A DNA stretch of 64,000 nucleotides from assembly GCF_029407905.1 (NCBI RefSeq), contig NW_026577925.1, positions 372,001 to 436,000 on the forward strand. Reading direction: 5' to 3'. The notes under the pieces were generated by a model, which had not been told where the DNA came from, did no database searches, and saw only the letters and a list, made by a program, of their open reading frames with translations. How positions within the stretch are numbered: position 1 is the first letter of the stretch; each line of letters starts with the position of its first letter. The DNA comes from Bubalus kerabau. Lineage: Eukaryota > Chordata > Mammalia > Artiodactyla > Bovidae. Below are positions 1 through 13,079 of the stretch, piece after piece. Both the position numbers and the translations under genes were made by a program.

Positions 1-626
1 GAGGCTACGTCTCGAACTTCCTCATGAGACCGGCCTCATCCTGAGGTGCGCCCGGAAGGTCGGGAACCCCTTGCAGACAGAGAAGGGGAGTCGACCCTCC
101 TGTCGCAATCAGGAGAGGAGAAGGGGCTCAGATGAAGTGGTGCCGGGAACCTCGGTGTTCCCTTTGAGGGAGTCTGGTATGTCGCGGAACTTTTGGGGTC
201 GCATCAAGGGTGCCAAGTACCGTTTCGCACTTCAGGATGGAACGTGGGACTTCTCTTGAGATGCTGTAGCGGACAAAGGGCCTCATCTTGCGATGACGAA
301 GGAAGCACGTGGTTTTTCTCGAGTTGCGGTGGGATTCTCGAGTTACGACGGGGAATTCAGGCTTCCTCTTGTGTTGGCCCAGGAAGTCTAATCTTCCATT
401 TGAGTTGCCAGGGAGAGCTGGGGATTGGGCTCCATTCACTGAAGTGCAAACTAGACCTCATCTAGGCTTGTATCCAGGACTTAATGTTCCTCTCCATAGG
501 CGACAGGGATTTGGGGTTGCATTCCATACTCACCCGGGGAGTCAGGCCTCATCTCGAGGGGAAGCAAAGGACTCCACTCTCTTCTCGAGTCGCGACAGGT
601 ATCTCTTGGAGCCCACTGAGTGGTCT
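1..626. repeat. Satellite I (1.715-type), end of an array
   Basis: This is the last part of one satellite I monomer. It carries the diagnostic order seen in every later monomer: the CGGCCTCATCCTGAG anchor at 31, the GGGGAATTCAGGCTTCCTC EcoRI-containing segment near 350, and GTATCTCTTGGAGCCCACTGAGTGG at about 600. The sequence is built from diverged ~31-bp subrepeats, which is the known architecture of bovine 1.715 satellite. It stops abruptly at about 626, where satellite II begins. Open frames inside it are not genes. Confidence 0.85.
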
Positions 627-3102
627 TTGCTCTGTAGGAGAGCTCTAGTGTAGATAAGCCTGTACATAAGTGAACACAGACACTCTGTGTGCATGTTGCT
701 GCATACCCAAAATAGGGCCACAAGGAGCCTCATGCTCTCCATGCGGCGCGGAAGCTGTGCAGCCACGCAGCAGCTGAAGAATCCAACCAATTGCTCTTTT
801 CTTACCTCTGACAGAGCTCGCATTGCTGTAGCCCTTGGCAGTTTGGAAACACTGGACCCTAAACCCTCTCAAAGTAGGCCTGGGTTCTAGTTCGAATAGA
901 AAGTCAATAGCGGAGCTGAGGACAGGAATGCGGCAGTCATTTATCACACGCTTCTGCAGCCTGCTACTACAGGGACACTAACGCTAGAAGCTAGGAATAT
1001 CTTTGCAAGGTGCGCAAAGGACAAGGGAGAACCTCGACCCTGACTCTAGTATTTCAGTCCCCTGAGCAGATCTGAGGTTCTCCCGCTGTAGAAGCTAACC
1101 CATTCCTTTCAAATACAGGCTTCCTAACACAGGGCCAGTTGGCTGCTTGCTCTTCCACGAAGCAGGCTTCCTTAACTTGCAAACTGCGAATTCCGCTTAA
1201 CAGCCTGGAGGAAAATCGCTTCTTGGAAGATTTTTTTCAGAGGCTGTATCCCCGGAGCTGGGGCCAAGCTAGGGGACCCATACTGACAATGGAAGGCAAA
1301 ACCACATCCAATGACTTTGCTCTGGAGGACAGCTTTGGTGAGCCTAAGTCTTTCAGGAATATTTCTGGCTCCAACAGAGTCAAATTCTGTGTGTGAAGCT
1401 GCACAGCCAAAATAGGGGAACAGAGAGCCTGATTCTCTCTGTGTAGCTTTGAAGCTGTCATTCAAACAACAGCTTGAGAATCCATACAATGCTCTCCCTT
1501 ACTGCTAAGAGAATTCTCATTGCTGTCGTCCTTGAGAGTTTGTAGAAATCCGCACCCTAACCCTTCTCCAAGTAGGCCTGGGTCCTAGCTCGGAACAACA
1601 GGCAACGGCGGAGCTGAGGCCAGTAAGGCACAAGTGAGGTCTCACACACTCTTGCAGCCTGATCGTCCAGGAGCAGTAAGGCCTCTTTTTCCCTGCAGGA
1701 GGCTCGCTTGCCTTGCCTCCTGTGAACTGCATTTCCCAGCCTGGGCGCAAAGCTGTTCCTGGAGATTTTTTCTCAGGGGCTGTTTCCCTGGAGCTGGGTC
1801 GGACCTCGGGCGCCCAACTCACAGGGGAAGACAAAACCACATGGACAGGTCTATGCTCTGTAGGAGAGCTCTAGTGAACCTCATCTCTCAGGAACATTCT
1901 TGGCTTCTACAGAGACACCTCTGTGCATGAAGCTACACACCCAACATAGTGGCAAAGGGAGTCTGATTCTCTCCGTGGGTGCTGATGCTTTGTGGCAAAG
2001 CACCTGCTAAGAATCCATCCGCATAGGCTTCCCTCACCTTGACAGAGGTCTCATTGCTGTAGTCCTTGGCAGTTTGGAAAGAAGCAGACCCTTACCCTTC
2101 ACCAAGTAGGCCCTTGTCCTTGTTTGAATGGAAAGGCAGTAGCTGAGCTGAGGCCAGTAAGGCGCCAGTCAAGTCTGACATATTCCCGATGCCTGCTCCT
2201 TCATGGAAAATAACGTTAGAATCTGGGAATGTCTTTGCAAGGCTGGCAAAGGGCAGTCAGGAACCTCGTCCCTGCCTCTGGAATTTCTATCTTCTCAGCA
2301 CATCTGGCGGTCTCGGTCAGGAGAAACTAACCCATTCCTTGCAAATATAGGCTTCCAAACACAGGCCGGTTGGCTGTCTCTTCTTGCCGAAGGAAGCTTG
2401 CTTATCCCACCTCCTGCGAACTCCGCTTCCCAGCCTGGGGGATAAGAGGTTCTTGGAGATCTTTTCTCAGAGGCTGTTTCCACGGAGCAGGGGCTGATCC
2501 CGGAGACCCACACGCACAGGGGAAGGGAAAACCGATTGGATAAGTCTTTGCTCTCTAGGAGTGCTCTAGTGAACCTCACTCTATGGGGAATGTTCTTGGC
2601 TCCAACGGGGACATCTCTGTGTGGGAAGCTGCATAGCCAACATAGAGACACAGAGACCTGATTCTCTCTGTGCAGCTTTGACGCTGTCGTTCAAACAACA
2701 AATTGAGAATCCACACAATGCTCTCCCTTACCACTGAGAGAGTTATCATTGCTGTAGCCCTTCGCAGTTTCTGGAAATCGGCACACAAACACTTCTCCAA
2801 GTAGGCCTGGGTTCAAGTTCAGATGAACATGCAATAGCGGAGCTGAGGCCAGTAAGGCACCAGTCAGGTGTCACACACTCTGGCAGCCTGCTCCTCCAGG
2901 GACAGTAAGGCCTCTATTTCCCTTCAGGAGGCTCGCTTGCCTTACTTCCTGTGAACAGCGTTTCCCAGCCTGGGCGGAAAGCAGTTCCTGGAGATCTTTT
3001 CTCAGGGGCTGTTTCCCCGGAGTTGGGGCGGACCTCGGGGACCCAACTCACAGGGGAAGGCAAAACCAAATGGACAGGTCTATGCTCTGTAGGAGATCTC
3101 TA
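627..3102. repeat. Satellite II-like dimeric array, segment 1
   Basis: Tandem repeat units are anchored on GAGCTGAGG at 912, 1,611, 2,145 and 2,840. Spacing alternates between about 695 and 535 bp, so two diverged half-units form a ~1,230-bp dimer. One half (anchors 912, 1,611, 2,840) lacks a ~155-bp internal segment that the other (anchor 2,145) has, beginning near the GCTAGAATCTAGGAATGTC motif. The first unit, near 627-1,130, is more diverged. Unit length and sequence class fit the bovine satellite II (1.723) family. The family name is inferred from length, composition and similarity to the ~685-bp units at 13.1-14.7 kb. Confidence 0.75.
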
Positions 3103-3108
3103 GTGAAC
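3103..3108. other. Target site duplication, left of solo LTR
   Basis: GTGAAC directly precedes the LTR terminus and is repeated exactly at 4,409-4,414. The satellite sequence CTCTAGTGAACCTC is restored if the LTR and one copy are removed. Six-base duplications are typical of class II (betaretrovirus-like) integrase. Confidence 0.9.
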
Positions 3109-4408
3109 TGCCGGGGTCCAGCCCCAGCTGATCCAGGGTATTCGAAGCAGAGACGGCGTAGGCGAGGGTCAGGGAACAACTGCTTAATTAAACGTTAATT
3201 AAGGATATAAAGAGTAATAAAATGAGGATAGCTCAGTAGGAAAATTCAGTGTAGAAAAGAGGCTGAGTAGCTTGGTTTATGCGGGGGACCAATAAAACTT
3301 CAAGACAAGAAGCTTGCACCACTTACGTAGGCCGCAGGCGTCCTTCCGTTCTCCCGAAGGAGAGGAGACACTGAGGCCTCCCCGGTCGGATCTTAGAAGC
3401 CCAGGAAAAATTAGTAAGCTTGGTGGGTTCCGCGCTCCAGATGGAGACTCAACCAGAGTGAGAGAGAGAGAGAGAGACATGGGGAGACCAGTATTTCGAG
3501 AAACTGATCCCAATTCTTTATTTTCCATGGTCTACTTTTATACACTGAGATGTTATGCAAAAGTCACGTGGGGTCAGCAGTCCTGACTTTTATCAAAGTC
3601 AGGTGCTTCATACAAAAGTATACAGAGGTCTTAGGGGTGTTACATCATCTTCTGGCCGGGGGGCCTGCTGACAATTTACGACCCTCTCCTTGTGACAGCG
3701 GTCAGTCAACAAGGACACTTATTTCTCCAGGGGTGATTATTCTTAAAACAGACGCCACCCAAATAAAGTTACATTACTATAGGGTGAGGGTGTAGTGGGT
3801 TTTAGTTAAGGAAAGAATGTACTTAGCCTAAGGTCTAACGTGATTTATATCAAAGGTTAATACTTATTTCTTCTATATATTCATTAATGTGTATAAGGGC
3901 AGGGGATGTGGAGACTTAGCAGTAAACATCAGCTCAACAAATGAAAAACCCTTCACCAATATGATTTCTAATCAGCCCATTATACTTATACTAATAATTT
4001 TCTAACTTTTCTAAGGAACCTGTTTTTAGAAGGTTTAAAGCATCTCGTGCCTCTCATGGTTGGGAGGCTGTGAGCAATCACATGTGGCCGGACAAGCCTG
4101 TCAGGCAGGCTAGAGAACCTTCAGAGGAGTTTGTAGGTTAAAACACTCTTGTCACACCCAGGGGTTTTTATCAACTGGAGCTCTAGGTTAACTCCTTCTC
4201 CGAAAGAGGTGGTGGGGGACAGCCCCCCGTAAAGTCAGAGGTGTAGGTGAGAGCACAAAATAGTAAGGTAGGCAGGCTCTGGTGATGGGGGTTGATGCTC
4301 GAGGATTTCCAGGGGGACTCCTGAGGCTCGATCCCGCCTTTGCGTATGTCGAGCCTCCTTCCTCATGACCTTTGCCATGGGCGGAGTGCCTCACTCTGGC
4401 CCCCAACA
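3109..4408 (-). mobile_element. Solo LTR of class II endogenous retrovirus
   Basis: This 1,300-bp block interrupts satellite II. On the plus strand it runs from TGCCGGGG to CCCCAACA, so it has TG...CA ends and lies in minus orientation. Read on the minus strand, its first ~250 bp match the U3 start of the provirus LTRs at 44,472 and 50,056. Shared stretches include CATACGCAAAGGCGGGATCG and the tract CTCTGACTTTACGGGGGGCTG. The rest is more diverged, so it is a relative and not the same subfamily. A GA-rich microsatellite lies at about 3,457-3,477. No internal retroviral sequence remains. Recombination between the two LTRs of a former provirus is the usual origin of a solo LTR. Confidence 0.88.
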
Positions 4409-7400
4409 GTGAACCTCCTCTCTCAGGAACATTCTTGGCTCCTATCGAGACACCTCTGTGTGTGTAGCTACACACGCAACGTAGGGGCAAAGGGAGCCAG
4501 ATTCTTTCCGTGGGGTGCTGATGCTTTGTGGCAAAGCACCTGCTTGAGAATCCATCAGCTTACGCTTCCCTCGCCTTGACAGGGGTCTCATTGCTGTAGC
4601 CCTTGTCAGTTTGGAAAGAAGAGGACCCTTACCTTTCATAAAGTGGGCCCTTGTCCTAGTTTGAAAGGAAAGGCAAGAGCTGAGCTGAGGCCAATAAGGC
4701 GCCAGTCAAGTCTGACATATTCCCGAAGCCTGCTCCTTCATGGAAAATAACGCTGGAATCTAGGAATGTCTCTGCAAGGCTGGCAAAGGGCAGTCAGGAG
4801 CCTGCACCCTGCCTCTGGAATTACCGATTTCTGAGCAGATCTGGAGGTCTACTTTAGGAGAATCTAACTCATTCCTTCCATATTGAGACTTCCAAAAACA
4901 GGTCGGTCGGCTGCCTCTTCGTGCCCGAAGGAGGCTTGCTTTTCCTGCCTCCTATGAACCCAGCTTCCCAGGCTCTGGGAAAAGCGGATCTTGAAGATCT
5001 TTTCTCAGGGGTTGTTTCCACGGAGCTGGGGCTAAGCCTGGAGACCCAAACTCACAGGGGAAGAAAAACCACATGGACAAGTCTTTGCTCTCTAGGAGAG
5101 CTCTAGTGAACTTCACTCTGTCACGAACATTCTTGATTCATATGGAGACACCCCTATGTGCGAAGCTGCGTACCCAACATGGGGGCACAGAGAGCCTGAT
5201 TCTCTCTGTGTAGCTTTAAAGATGTCGTTCAAAAAACACCTTGAAAATCCATACAATGCTCTTCCTTACCCGTGACAGAGTTCTCATTGCTGTAGCCCTT
5301 GGCAGTTTTTAGAAATCCGCACCCAAACCCTTCTCCAAGTAGTCCTGGGTCCTAGTTCGGAGGAACATGCAATGGCAGAGCTGAGGCCAGTAAGGCACCA
5401 GTCAGGTCTCACACACTCTGTAGCCTGATCGTCCAGGGACAGTAAGCCCTCTTTTTCCCTGCAGGAGGCTCACTTGACTTCCCTCCTGTGAGCTGCATTT
5501 CCCAGCCTGGGGGAAAAGGGGTCCCTGGAGATCTTTTCTCAGGGGCTCCTTCCCCAGAGCTGGGGAGGACCTCGAGGACCCAACTCACAGGGGAAGGCAA
5601 AAGCACATGGACAGGTCTATGCTCTGTAGGAGAGCTCTAGTAAACCTCATCTCTCAGGAACATTCTGGCCTCCTATAGAGACACCTCTCTGTGTGAAGCT
5701 ACACACCCTACATAGGGGCAAATGGAGCCTGATTCTCTCCGTGGGGTGCTGATGCTTTGTGGCAAAGCACGTGCTTGAGAATCCATCCACTTAGGCTTCC
5801 CTCGCCTTGACAGAGGTCCCATTGCTGTAGCCCTTGGCAGTTTGGAAAGAAGAAGACCCTTACCCTTCATAAAGTAGACCTTTGTCCTAGTTTGAATGGA
5901 AAGGTAATAGCTGAGCTGAGGCCAATAAGGTGCCTGCCAAGTCTGACATACTCCCGTAGCCTTCACCTTCATGGAAAATAACTCTAGAATCTGGGAATGT
6001 CTTTGCAAGGCTGGCAAAGGGCAGTCAGGAACCAGCACCCTGCCTCTGGAATTACCGACTTCTGAGCAGATCTGGAGGTCTCCTTTAGGAGAAGCTAACC
6101 CATTCTTTCCAAATAGAGGCTTCCAAACAGGCCGGTTGGCTGCCTCTTCGTGCCCGAAGGAGGCCTGCTTTTCTCGCATCCTATGAAGCCCTGTTCCCAG
6201 CCTCTGGGAAAAGCGGATCTTGAAGATATTTTCTCAGGGGTTGTTTCCATGGAGCTGGGGCCGAGACCAGAGACCCAATCGCACAGGGGAAGGAAAACCA
6301 CATGGACAAGTCTTTGCTCTCCAGGAGACCTCTAAGTGAAACTTACTCTGTCAGGAACGTTCTTGACTCCTATGGAGACACCCCTGTGTGTGAAGCTGCA
6401 TACCCAACAAGGGGGCACAGAGAGACTGATTCTCTCTTTGCAGCTTTGAAGCTGTCATTCAAACAACAGCTTGAGAATCCATACAATGCTCTCCCTTACC
6501 TCTGAGAGAGTTCTCATTGCTGTAGCCCTTGGCAGTTTTTTAGAAATCCGCACCCAAACCCTTCTCCTAGTAGGCCTGGGTCCTAGTTCAGAGGAACATG
6601 CAATGGCGGAGCTGAGGCCAGTAAGGCACCAGTCAGGTCTCACACACTCTTGCAGCCTGCTCCTCCAGGGGCAGTAAGGCCTCTTTTTCTCTGCAGGAGG
6701 CTCGCTTGCCTTGCCTCCTGTGAACTGCGTTTCCCAGTCTGGACGAAAAGCAGTTCCTGGAGGTGTTTTCTCAGGGGTTTCTTCCTCGGAGCTGGGGCGA
6801 ACATCGGGAACCCAACTCACAGGGGAAGGCAAAACCATATGGACAGGTCTATGCTCTGTAGCAGAGCTCTAGTGAACCTCATCTCCCAGGAACATTCTTT
6901 GCTCCTATAGAGACACCTCTGTGTTTGAAGCTACACACCCAACATAGGGGCAAATGCAGCCTGATTCTCTCCGTGGGGTGCAGATGCTTTGTGGCAAAGC
7001 ACCTGTTTGAGAGTCCATCCGCTTCCACTTCCCTCTCTTTGACAGAGGTCTCTTTGCTGTAGCCTTTGGCAGTTTGGAAAGAAGCAGAGCCTTACCCTTC
7101 ACCAAGTAGGCCCTTGTCCTAGTTTGAACGGAAAGGCGATAGCTGAGCTGAGGCCAGTAAGGCGCCAGTCAAGTCTGACATATTCCTGAAGCCTGCTCCT
7201 TCATGGAAAATAACGCTAGAATCTAGAAATGTCTTTGCAAGGCTGGCAAAGGACAGTCAGGAACCTCGACCCTGCCTCTGGAATTTCCGTCTTCTGAGCA
7301 GATCTGGAGGTCTTCTTTTGGAGAAGCTAACCATTCCTTCCAAAGAGAGGCTTCCAAACACAGGCTAGTTGGCTGCCTCTACTTGCCCGAAGGAGGCTTG

Positions 7401-10400
7401 CTTGTTCCGCTTCCTGTGAACTCCGCTTCCCGCCTGGGGGAAAAGTGGTTCTTGGAGATCTTTTTTCAGGGGCTATTTCAACGGAGTTGGAGCCGAGCCC
7501 GGAGACCCACATGCACAGAGGAAGGCAAAACCACATGGACAAGTCTTGCTCTGTAGGAGAACTCTAGTTAACCTCAGTATGTGAGGAAAGTCTTGGATTC
7601 TACGGGGATACCTCTGTGTGTGGAGCTGCGTACCCAACAAGGGGGCACACAGGGCCTGATTCTCTCTTTGCTGCTTTGAAGCTGTCGTTCAAACAACAGC
7701 TTGAGAATCCATACAATGCTCTCCCTTACCTCTGAGAGACTTCTCATTGCAGTAGCCCTTGGCAGTTTTTACAAATCCGCACCCAAACCCTTCTCCAAGT
7801 AGGCCTGGGTCCTGGTTTGGATGGCCATGCAATGGCGGAGCTGAGGTCAGTAAGGCACCAGTCAGGTGTCACACACTCTGGCAGCCTGCTCCTCCAGGGA
7901 CAGTAAGGCCCATTTTTCCCTGCGGGAGGCTTGCTTGCATTGCCTCCTGTGAACTGCGTTTCCCAGCCTGGGCAAAAAGCGGTTCCTGGAGATCTTTTCT
8001 CAGGGGCTCTATCCCCAGAGCTGGGGTGGACCTCAGGGACCCATCTCACAGGGGAAGGAAAAACCACATTGACAGGTCTATGCTCTGTAGGAGACGTTAG
8101 TGTGTCTCATCTCTTAGGAACATTCTTGGCTCGTACAGAGACACCTCTGTGTGTAAAGCTACACACCGAACATAGGGGCACAGGGAGCCTGATTCTCTCT
8201 GTGGGGTGCTGATGCTTTGTGGCAAAGCACTTGTTTGAGAATCCATCCGCTTACGCTTCCCTCGCCTTGACAGAGGTCTCATTGCTGTGTCTCTTGGCAC
8301 TTTGGAAAGAAGCAGACCCTTACCCTTCACCAAGTAGGCCCTGATCCTAGTTTGAAAGGAAAGGCAATAGCTGAGCTGAGGCCAGTAAGGCACCCGTCAA
8401 CTCTGACATATTCCCGATGCCTGCTCCTTCATGGAAAATATTGCTAGAATCTAGGAATGTCTTTGCAAGGCTGGCAAAGGGCAGTCAGGAACCTCGACCC
8501 TGCCTCTGGAATATCTATCTTCTGAGCAGATCTGGAGGTCTCCTTCTGGAGAAGCTAACCCATTCCTTGCAAATATAGGCTTCCAAACACAGGCCGGTTG
8601 GCTGCCTCTTCTTGCCTGAAGGAGGCTTGCTTTTCCTGCCTCCTATGATCCCTGGTTCCCAGCATGGGGGAAAAGCAGATTCTTGGAGATCTTTGCTCAG
8701 GGGTTTTTTCCACGGAGCTGGGGTTGTGCCCAGAGACCCACACATACAGGGGAAGGCAAAACCACATGAACAAGTCTTTGCTTTCTAAGAGAGCTCTAGT
8801 GAACCTCAGTCTTTGACGAACGTTCTTGGCTCCTATGCGGACACCTCTGTGTGTGAAACTGCGTACCCAACATGGTGGCAGAGAGCCTGATTCTCTCTGT
8901 GCAGGTTTAATGCTGTCGTTCAGAAAACAGCTTGAGAATCCATACAATTCTCGCCCTTACCTCTGAGAGAGTTCTCATTGCAGTAGCCCTTGGCAGTTTG
9001 TAGAAATCTGCACCTAAACCCTTCTCCAAGTAGGCCTGATTCCCAGTTCGGAGGAACAAGCAATGGCGGAGCTAAGACCAGTATGGCACCAGTCAGTTTT
9101 CACACACTCTGGCAGACTGCCCCTCCAAGGACAGTAAGGCTTCTTTTTCTCTGCAGGAGGCTCACCTGCCTTACTTCCTGTGAACAGCTTTTCCCAGCCT
9201 GGGCGAAAAGCGGTTCCTGGAGATCTTTTCTCAGAGGCTGTTTTCTCGGAGCTGGGGCGGACCTCGGGGACCCAACTCACAGGGGAAGGCGAAACCACAT
9301 GTACAGGTGAGCACTCTGTAGGAGAGCTCTTGTGAGCCTCATCTCTCAGGAACATTCTTGGCTCCTGTAGAGACACCACTGTGTGTGAATCTACACACCC
9401 CACATAGGGGCAAAGGGAGCCTGATTCTCTCCGTGGGGTGCTGATGCTTGGTGGCAAAGAACCTTCCTGATAATCCATCCGCTTATGCTTCCCTCGCATT
9501 TACGGAGGTCTCATTGCTGTAGCCCTCGGCAGTTTGGAAAGAAGAATACCCTTATCCTTCATAAAGTAGGGACTTGTCCTACTTTGAATGGAAAGGCAAT
9601 AGCTGAGCTGAGGCCAATAAGGCGCCAGTCAAGTCTGACATATTCCCAAAGCCTGCTTCTTCAGGAAGATAACTGTAGAATCTAGGAATGTCTTTGCAAG
9701 GCTGGCAAAGGGCAGTCAGGACCCTGCACACTGCCTCTGGAATTACCGACTTCTGAACAGATCTGGAGGTCTCCCTTAGGGGAAGCTAACCCATTCTTCC
9801 AAATAGAGGCTTCCAAACGCAGGCCGCTTGGCTGCCTCTTGCTCTCTGAAGGAGGCCTGCTTTTCCCGCCTCCTATGAACCCCACATCCCAGCCTCTGGG
9901 AAAAGCGGATCTTGAAGATCTTTTCTCAGGGGTTGTTTCCACGGAGCTGGGGCCGAGCCTGGAGCCCCAAACGCACAGGGGAAGAAAAACCACATGGACA
10001 AGTCTTTGCTCTCTAGGAGACTCTAGTGAACCTCACTCTGTCAGGAACGTTCTTGTTTCCTATGGAGACACCCCTGTCTGTGAAGCTGTGTACCAAACAT
10101 GGAGACACAGAGTCTGATTCTCTCTGTGCAGCTTTGAAGCTGTCGTTCAAACAACAGCTTGAAAATCCATACAATGCTCTTCCTTACCCGTGACACAGTT
10201 CTCATTGCTATACCCCTTGGCAGTATTTAGAAATCCATACCCAAACCCTTCTCCTAGTAGGCCTGGGTCCTAGTTCGGAGGAACATGCAATGGCGGAGCT
10301 GAGGCCAGTAAGGCACCAGTCCGGTCTCACACACTCTGGCAGCCTGATCGTCCAGGGACACTAAGGCCTGTTGTGCCTTGCAGGAGGCTCGCTTGCGTTA

Positions 10401-13079
10401 CCTCCTGTGAACTGCGTTTGCCAGCCTGCGGGAATAGTGGTCCCTGGAGATCTTTCTCAGGGGCTCCTTCCCCTGAGCTGGGGCGGACCTCGGGGACCCA
10501 ACTCACAGGGCAAGGCAAAACCATATGGACAGGTCTATGCTCTGTAGCAGACTTCTAGTGAACCTCATCTCTCAGGAACATTCTTGGCTCCTATAGAGAC
10601 ACTTCTGTGTGTGAAGCGGCTTACCTTACATAGGGGCACAGAGAGCCTGATTCTCTCAGTTCATTTTGACGCTGTCGTTCAGAAAACAGCTTGAGAATCC
10701 ATAAAATGCTCTCCCTTACCGCTGAGAGAATTCTCACTGCTGTAGCCCTTGGCACTTTGTAGAAATCCGCAGCCAAACGCTTCTCCAAATAGGCCTGGGT
10801 CCTAGTTCGGAGGAACAGGCAATGGTGGAGCTGAGGCCAGCAAGGCAACAGTCAGGTTTCACACACTCTGGCAGCCTGCTCCTCCAGGGACAGTAAGGCC
10901 TCTTTTTCTCTGCAGGAGATTCGCTTGCCTTACTTCCTGTGAACAGCGTTTCCCAGCCTCAGCGAAGCGGTTCCTGGAGATCTTTTCTCAGGGATAGTTT
11001 CCCCGGAGGTGTGGCGGATTTCGGGGACCCAACTCACAGGGGAAGGAAAAACCACATGGACAGGTCTATGCTCTGTAGGAGAGGTTTAGTGAACCTAATC
11101 TCTCAGGAACATTCTTGGCTCCTATAGAGACAACTCTGTGTGTGAAGCTACACTCCCAACATTGGGGAACAGGGACCTTGGTTCTCTCCGTGGGGTGCTG
11201 ATGCTTTGTAGTAAAGCACCTGCTTGAGAATCCGTCCTCTTAGGCTTCCCTCGCCTTGACAGAGGTCTCATTGCTGTAGCCCTTGGCAGTTTCAAAGAAG
11301 AAGACCCTTACCCTTCATAAAGTAGGCCCTTGTCCTAGTTTGGATGGAAAGGCAATAGCTGAGCTGAGGCCAATAAGGAGCCAGTCCCCTCTGGCACATT
11401 CCTGAAGCCTGCTCCTTCATGGAATATAACTCTAGAATCTTGGAATGTCTTTGCAAGGCTGGCAAAGGGCAGTCAGGAACCAGCACCCTGCCTCTGGAAT
11501 TACCGACTTCTGAGCAGATCTGGAGGTCTCCTTTAGGAGAAGCTAACCCATTCCTTCCAAATAGAGGCTTCAAAACACAGGCAGGTTGGCTGCCTTTCGT
11601 GCCCGAAGGAGGCTTGCTTTTCTCTCCTCCTATGAACCCCAGTTCCCAGCCTCTGGGAAAAGCGTATCTTGAAGATATTTTCTCAGGGGTTCTTTCCACG
11701 GAGCTGGGGCCGAGCCCGGGACCCAAAGGCACAGGGGAAGGCAAGACCACATGGACAGGTCTATGCTCTGTAGAAGACCTCTAGTGAACCTCATCTCTCA
11801 GGAGCATTCTTGGCTCCTATAGAGACACCTCTGTGTGTGAAGCTGCGTACCTAACATAGGGGCACAGAGAGCCTGATTCTCTCTGTTCATTTTGACGCTG
11901 TCGTTCAGAAAACAGCTTGAGAATCCATAAAATGCTCTTCCTTACCACTGAGAGAATTCTCACTGCTGTAGCCCTTGGCACTTTTTAGAAATCTGCACCC
12001 AAATGCTTTTCCAAGTAGGCCTGGGTGCTAGCTCGGATGAACAGGCAATGGCAGAGCTGAGGCCAGTAAGGCAACAGTCAGGTTTCACACACTCTGGCAG
12101 CCTGCTCCTCCAGGGACTGTAAGGCCTCTTTTACTCTGCAGGAGATTCGCTTGCCTTACTTCCTGTGAACAGCATTTCCCAGCCTCGGCGAAGTGGTTCC
12201 TGGAGATCTTTTCTCAGGGACAGTTTCCCTGGATGTGTGGCGGACCTCGAGGACCCAACTCACAGGGGAAGGCAAAACCACATGGACAGGTCTATGCTCT
12301 GTAGGAGAGGTTTAGTGAACCTAATCTCTCAGGAACATTCTTGGCTCCTATAGAGACAACTGTGTGTGTGAAGCTACACTCCCAACATTGGTGCTCAGGG
12401 AGCTTGATTCTCTCCGTGGGGTGCTGATGGTTTGTGGCAAAGCACCTGCTTGAGAATCCATCCTCTTAGGCTTCCCTCACCTTGACAGAGGTCTCATTGC
12501 TGTAGCCCTTGGCAGTTTGCAAAGAAGAAGACCCTTACCCTTCATAAAGTAGGGCCTTGCCCTAGTTTGAATGGAAAGGCAATAGCTGAGCTGAGGTCAA
12601 TAAGGAGCCAGTCCCGTCTGACACATTCCCGAAGCCTGCTCCTTCATGGAAAATAACTCTAGAATCTAGGAATATCTTTGCAAGGCTAGCAAAGGACAGT
12701 CAGGAACCAGTACCCTGCCTCTGGAATTACCGACTTCTGAGCAGATCTGGAGGCCTCCTTTAGGAGAAGCTAACCCATTCCTTCCAAATAGAGGCTTCAA
12801 AACACAGGCAGGTTGGCTGCCTTTTCGTTCCTGATGGAGGCGTGCTTTTCTCTCCTCCTACGAACCCCGGTTCCCAGACACTGGGAAAAGCGTATCTTGA
12901 AGATATTTTCTCAGGGGTTGTTTCCATGGAGCTGGGGCCGAGCCTGGAGACCCAAAGGCACAGGGGAAGGCAAGACCACATGGACAAGACTTTGCTCTTT
13001 AGTATAGCTCTAATGAACCTCACTCTGTCAGGATCTTTCTTGATTCCTACGGAGACACACCTGTGTGTGAAGCTGCGGC
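4409..13079. repeat. Satellite II-like dimeric array, segment 2
   Basis: The array begins with the right-hand copy of the GTGAAC target duplication (4,409-4,414). It continues with anchors at 4,682, 5,378, 5,913, 6,609, 7,145, 7,838, 8,373, 9,069, 9,605, 10,296, 10,828, 11,361, 12,054 and 12,588. Same-type anchors are 1,226-1,232 bp apart, so the dimer is very regular. The longer half contains a segment running from GGAAAATAACGCTAGAATC to the GCAGATCTGGAGG region, which is deleted from the shorter half. The register breaks once, at 10,296-10,828. Open frames of 60-170 codons here are fortuitous, since they do not persist between units. Confidence 0.78.
10297..10828. repeat. Register break in the satellite II dimer
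   Basis: Two successive anchors (10,296 and 10,828) are both of the same half-unit type, recognisable by the CTAGTTCGGAGGAACA lead-in, but are only 532 bp apart instead of 1,230. One half of a dimer has been lost, or two half-units have fused, probably by unequal recombination near 10,560-10,620. Just downstream, the unit has a TCAGTTCATTTTGACGCTG variant that recurs in the next dimer near 11,880. Confidence 0.65.
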
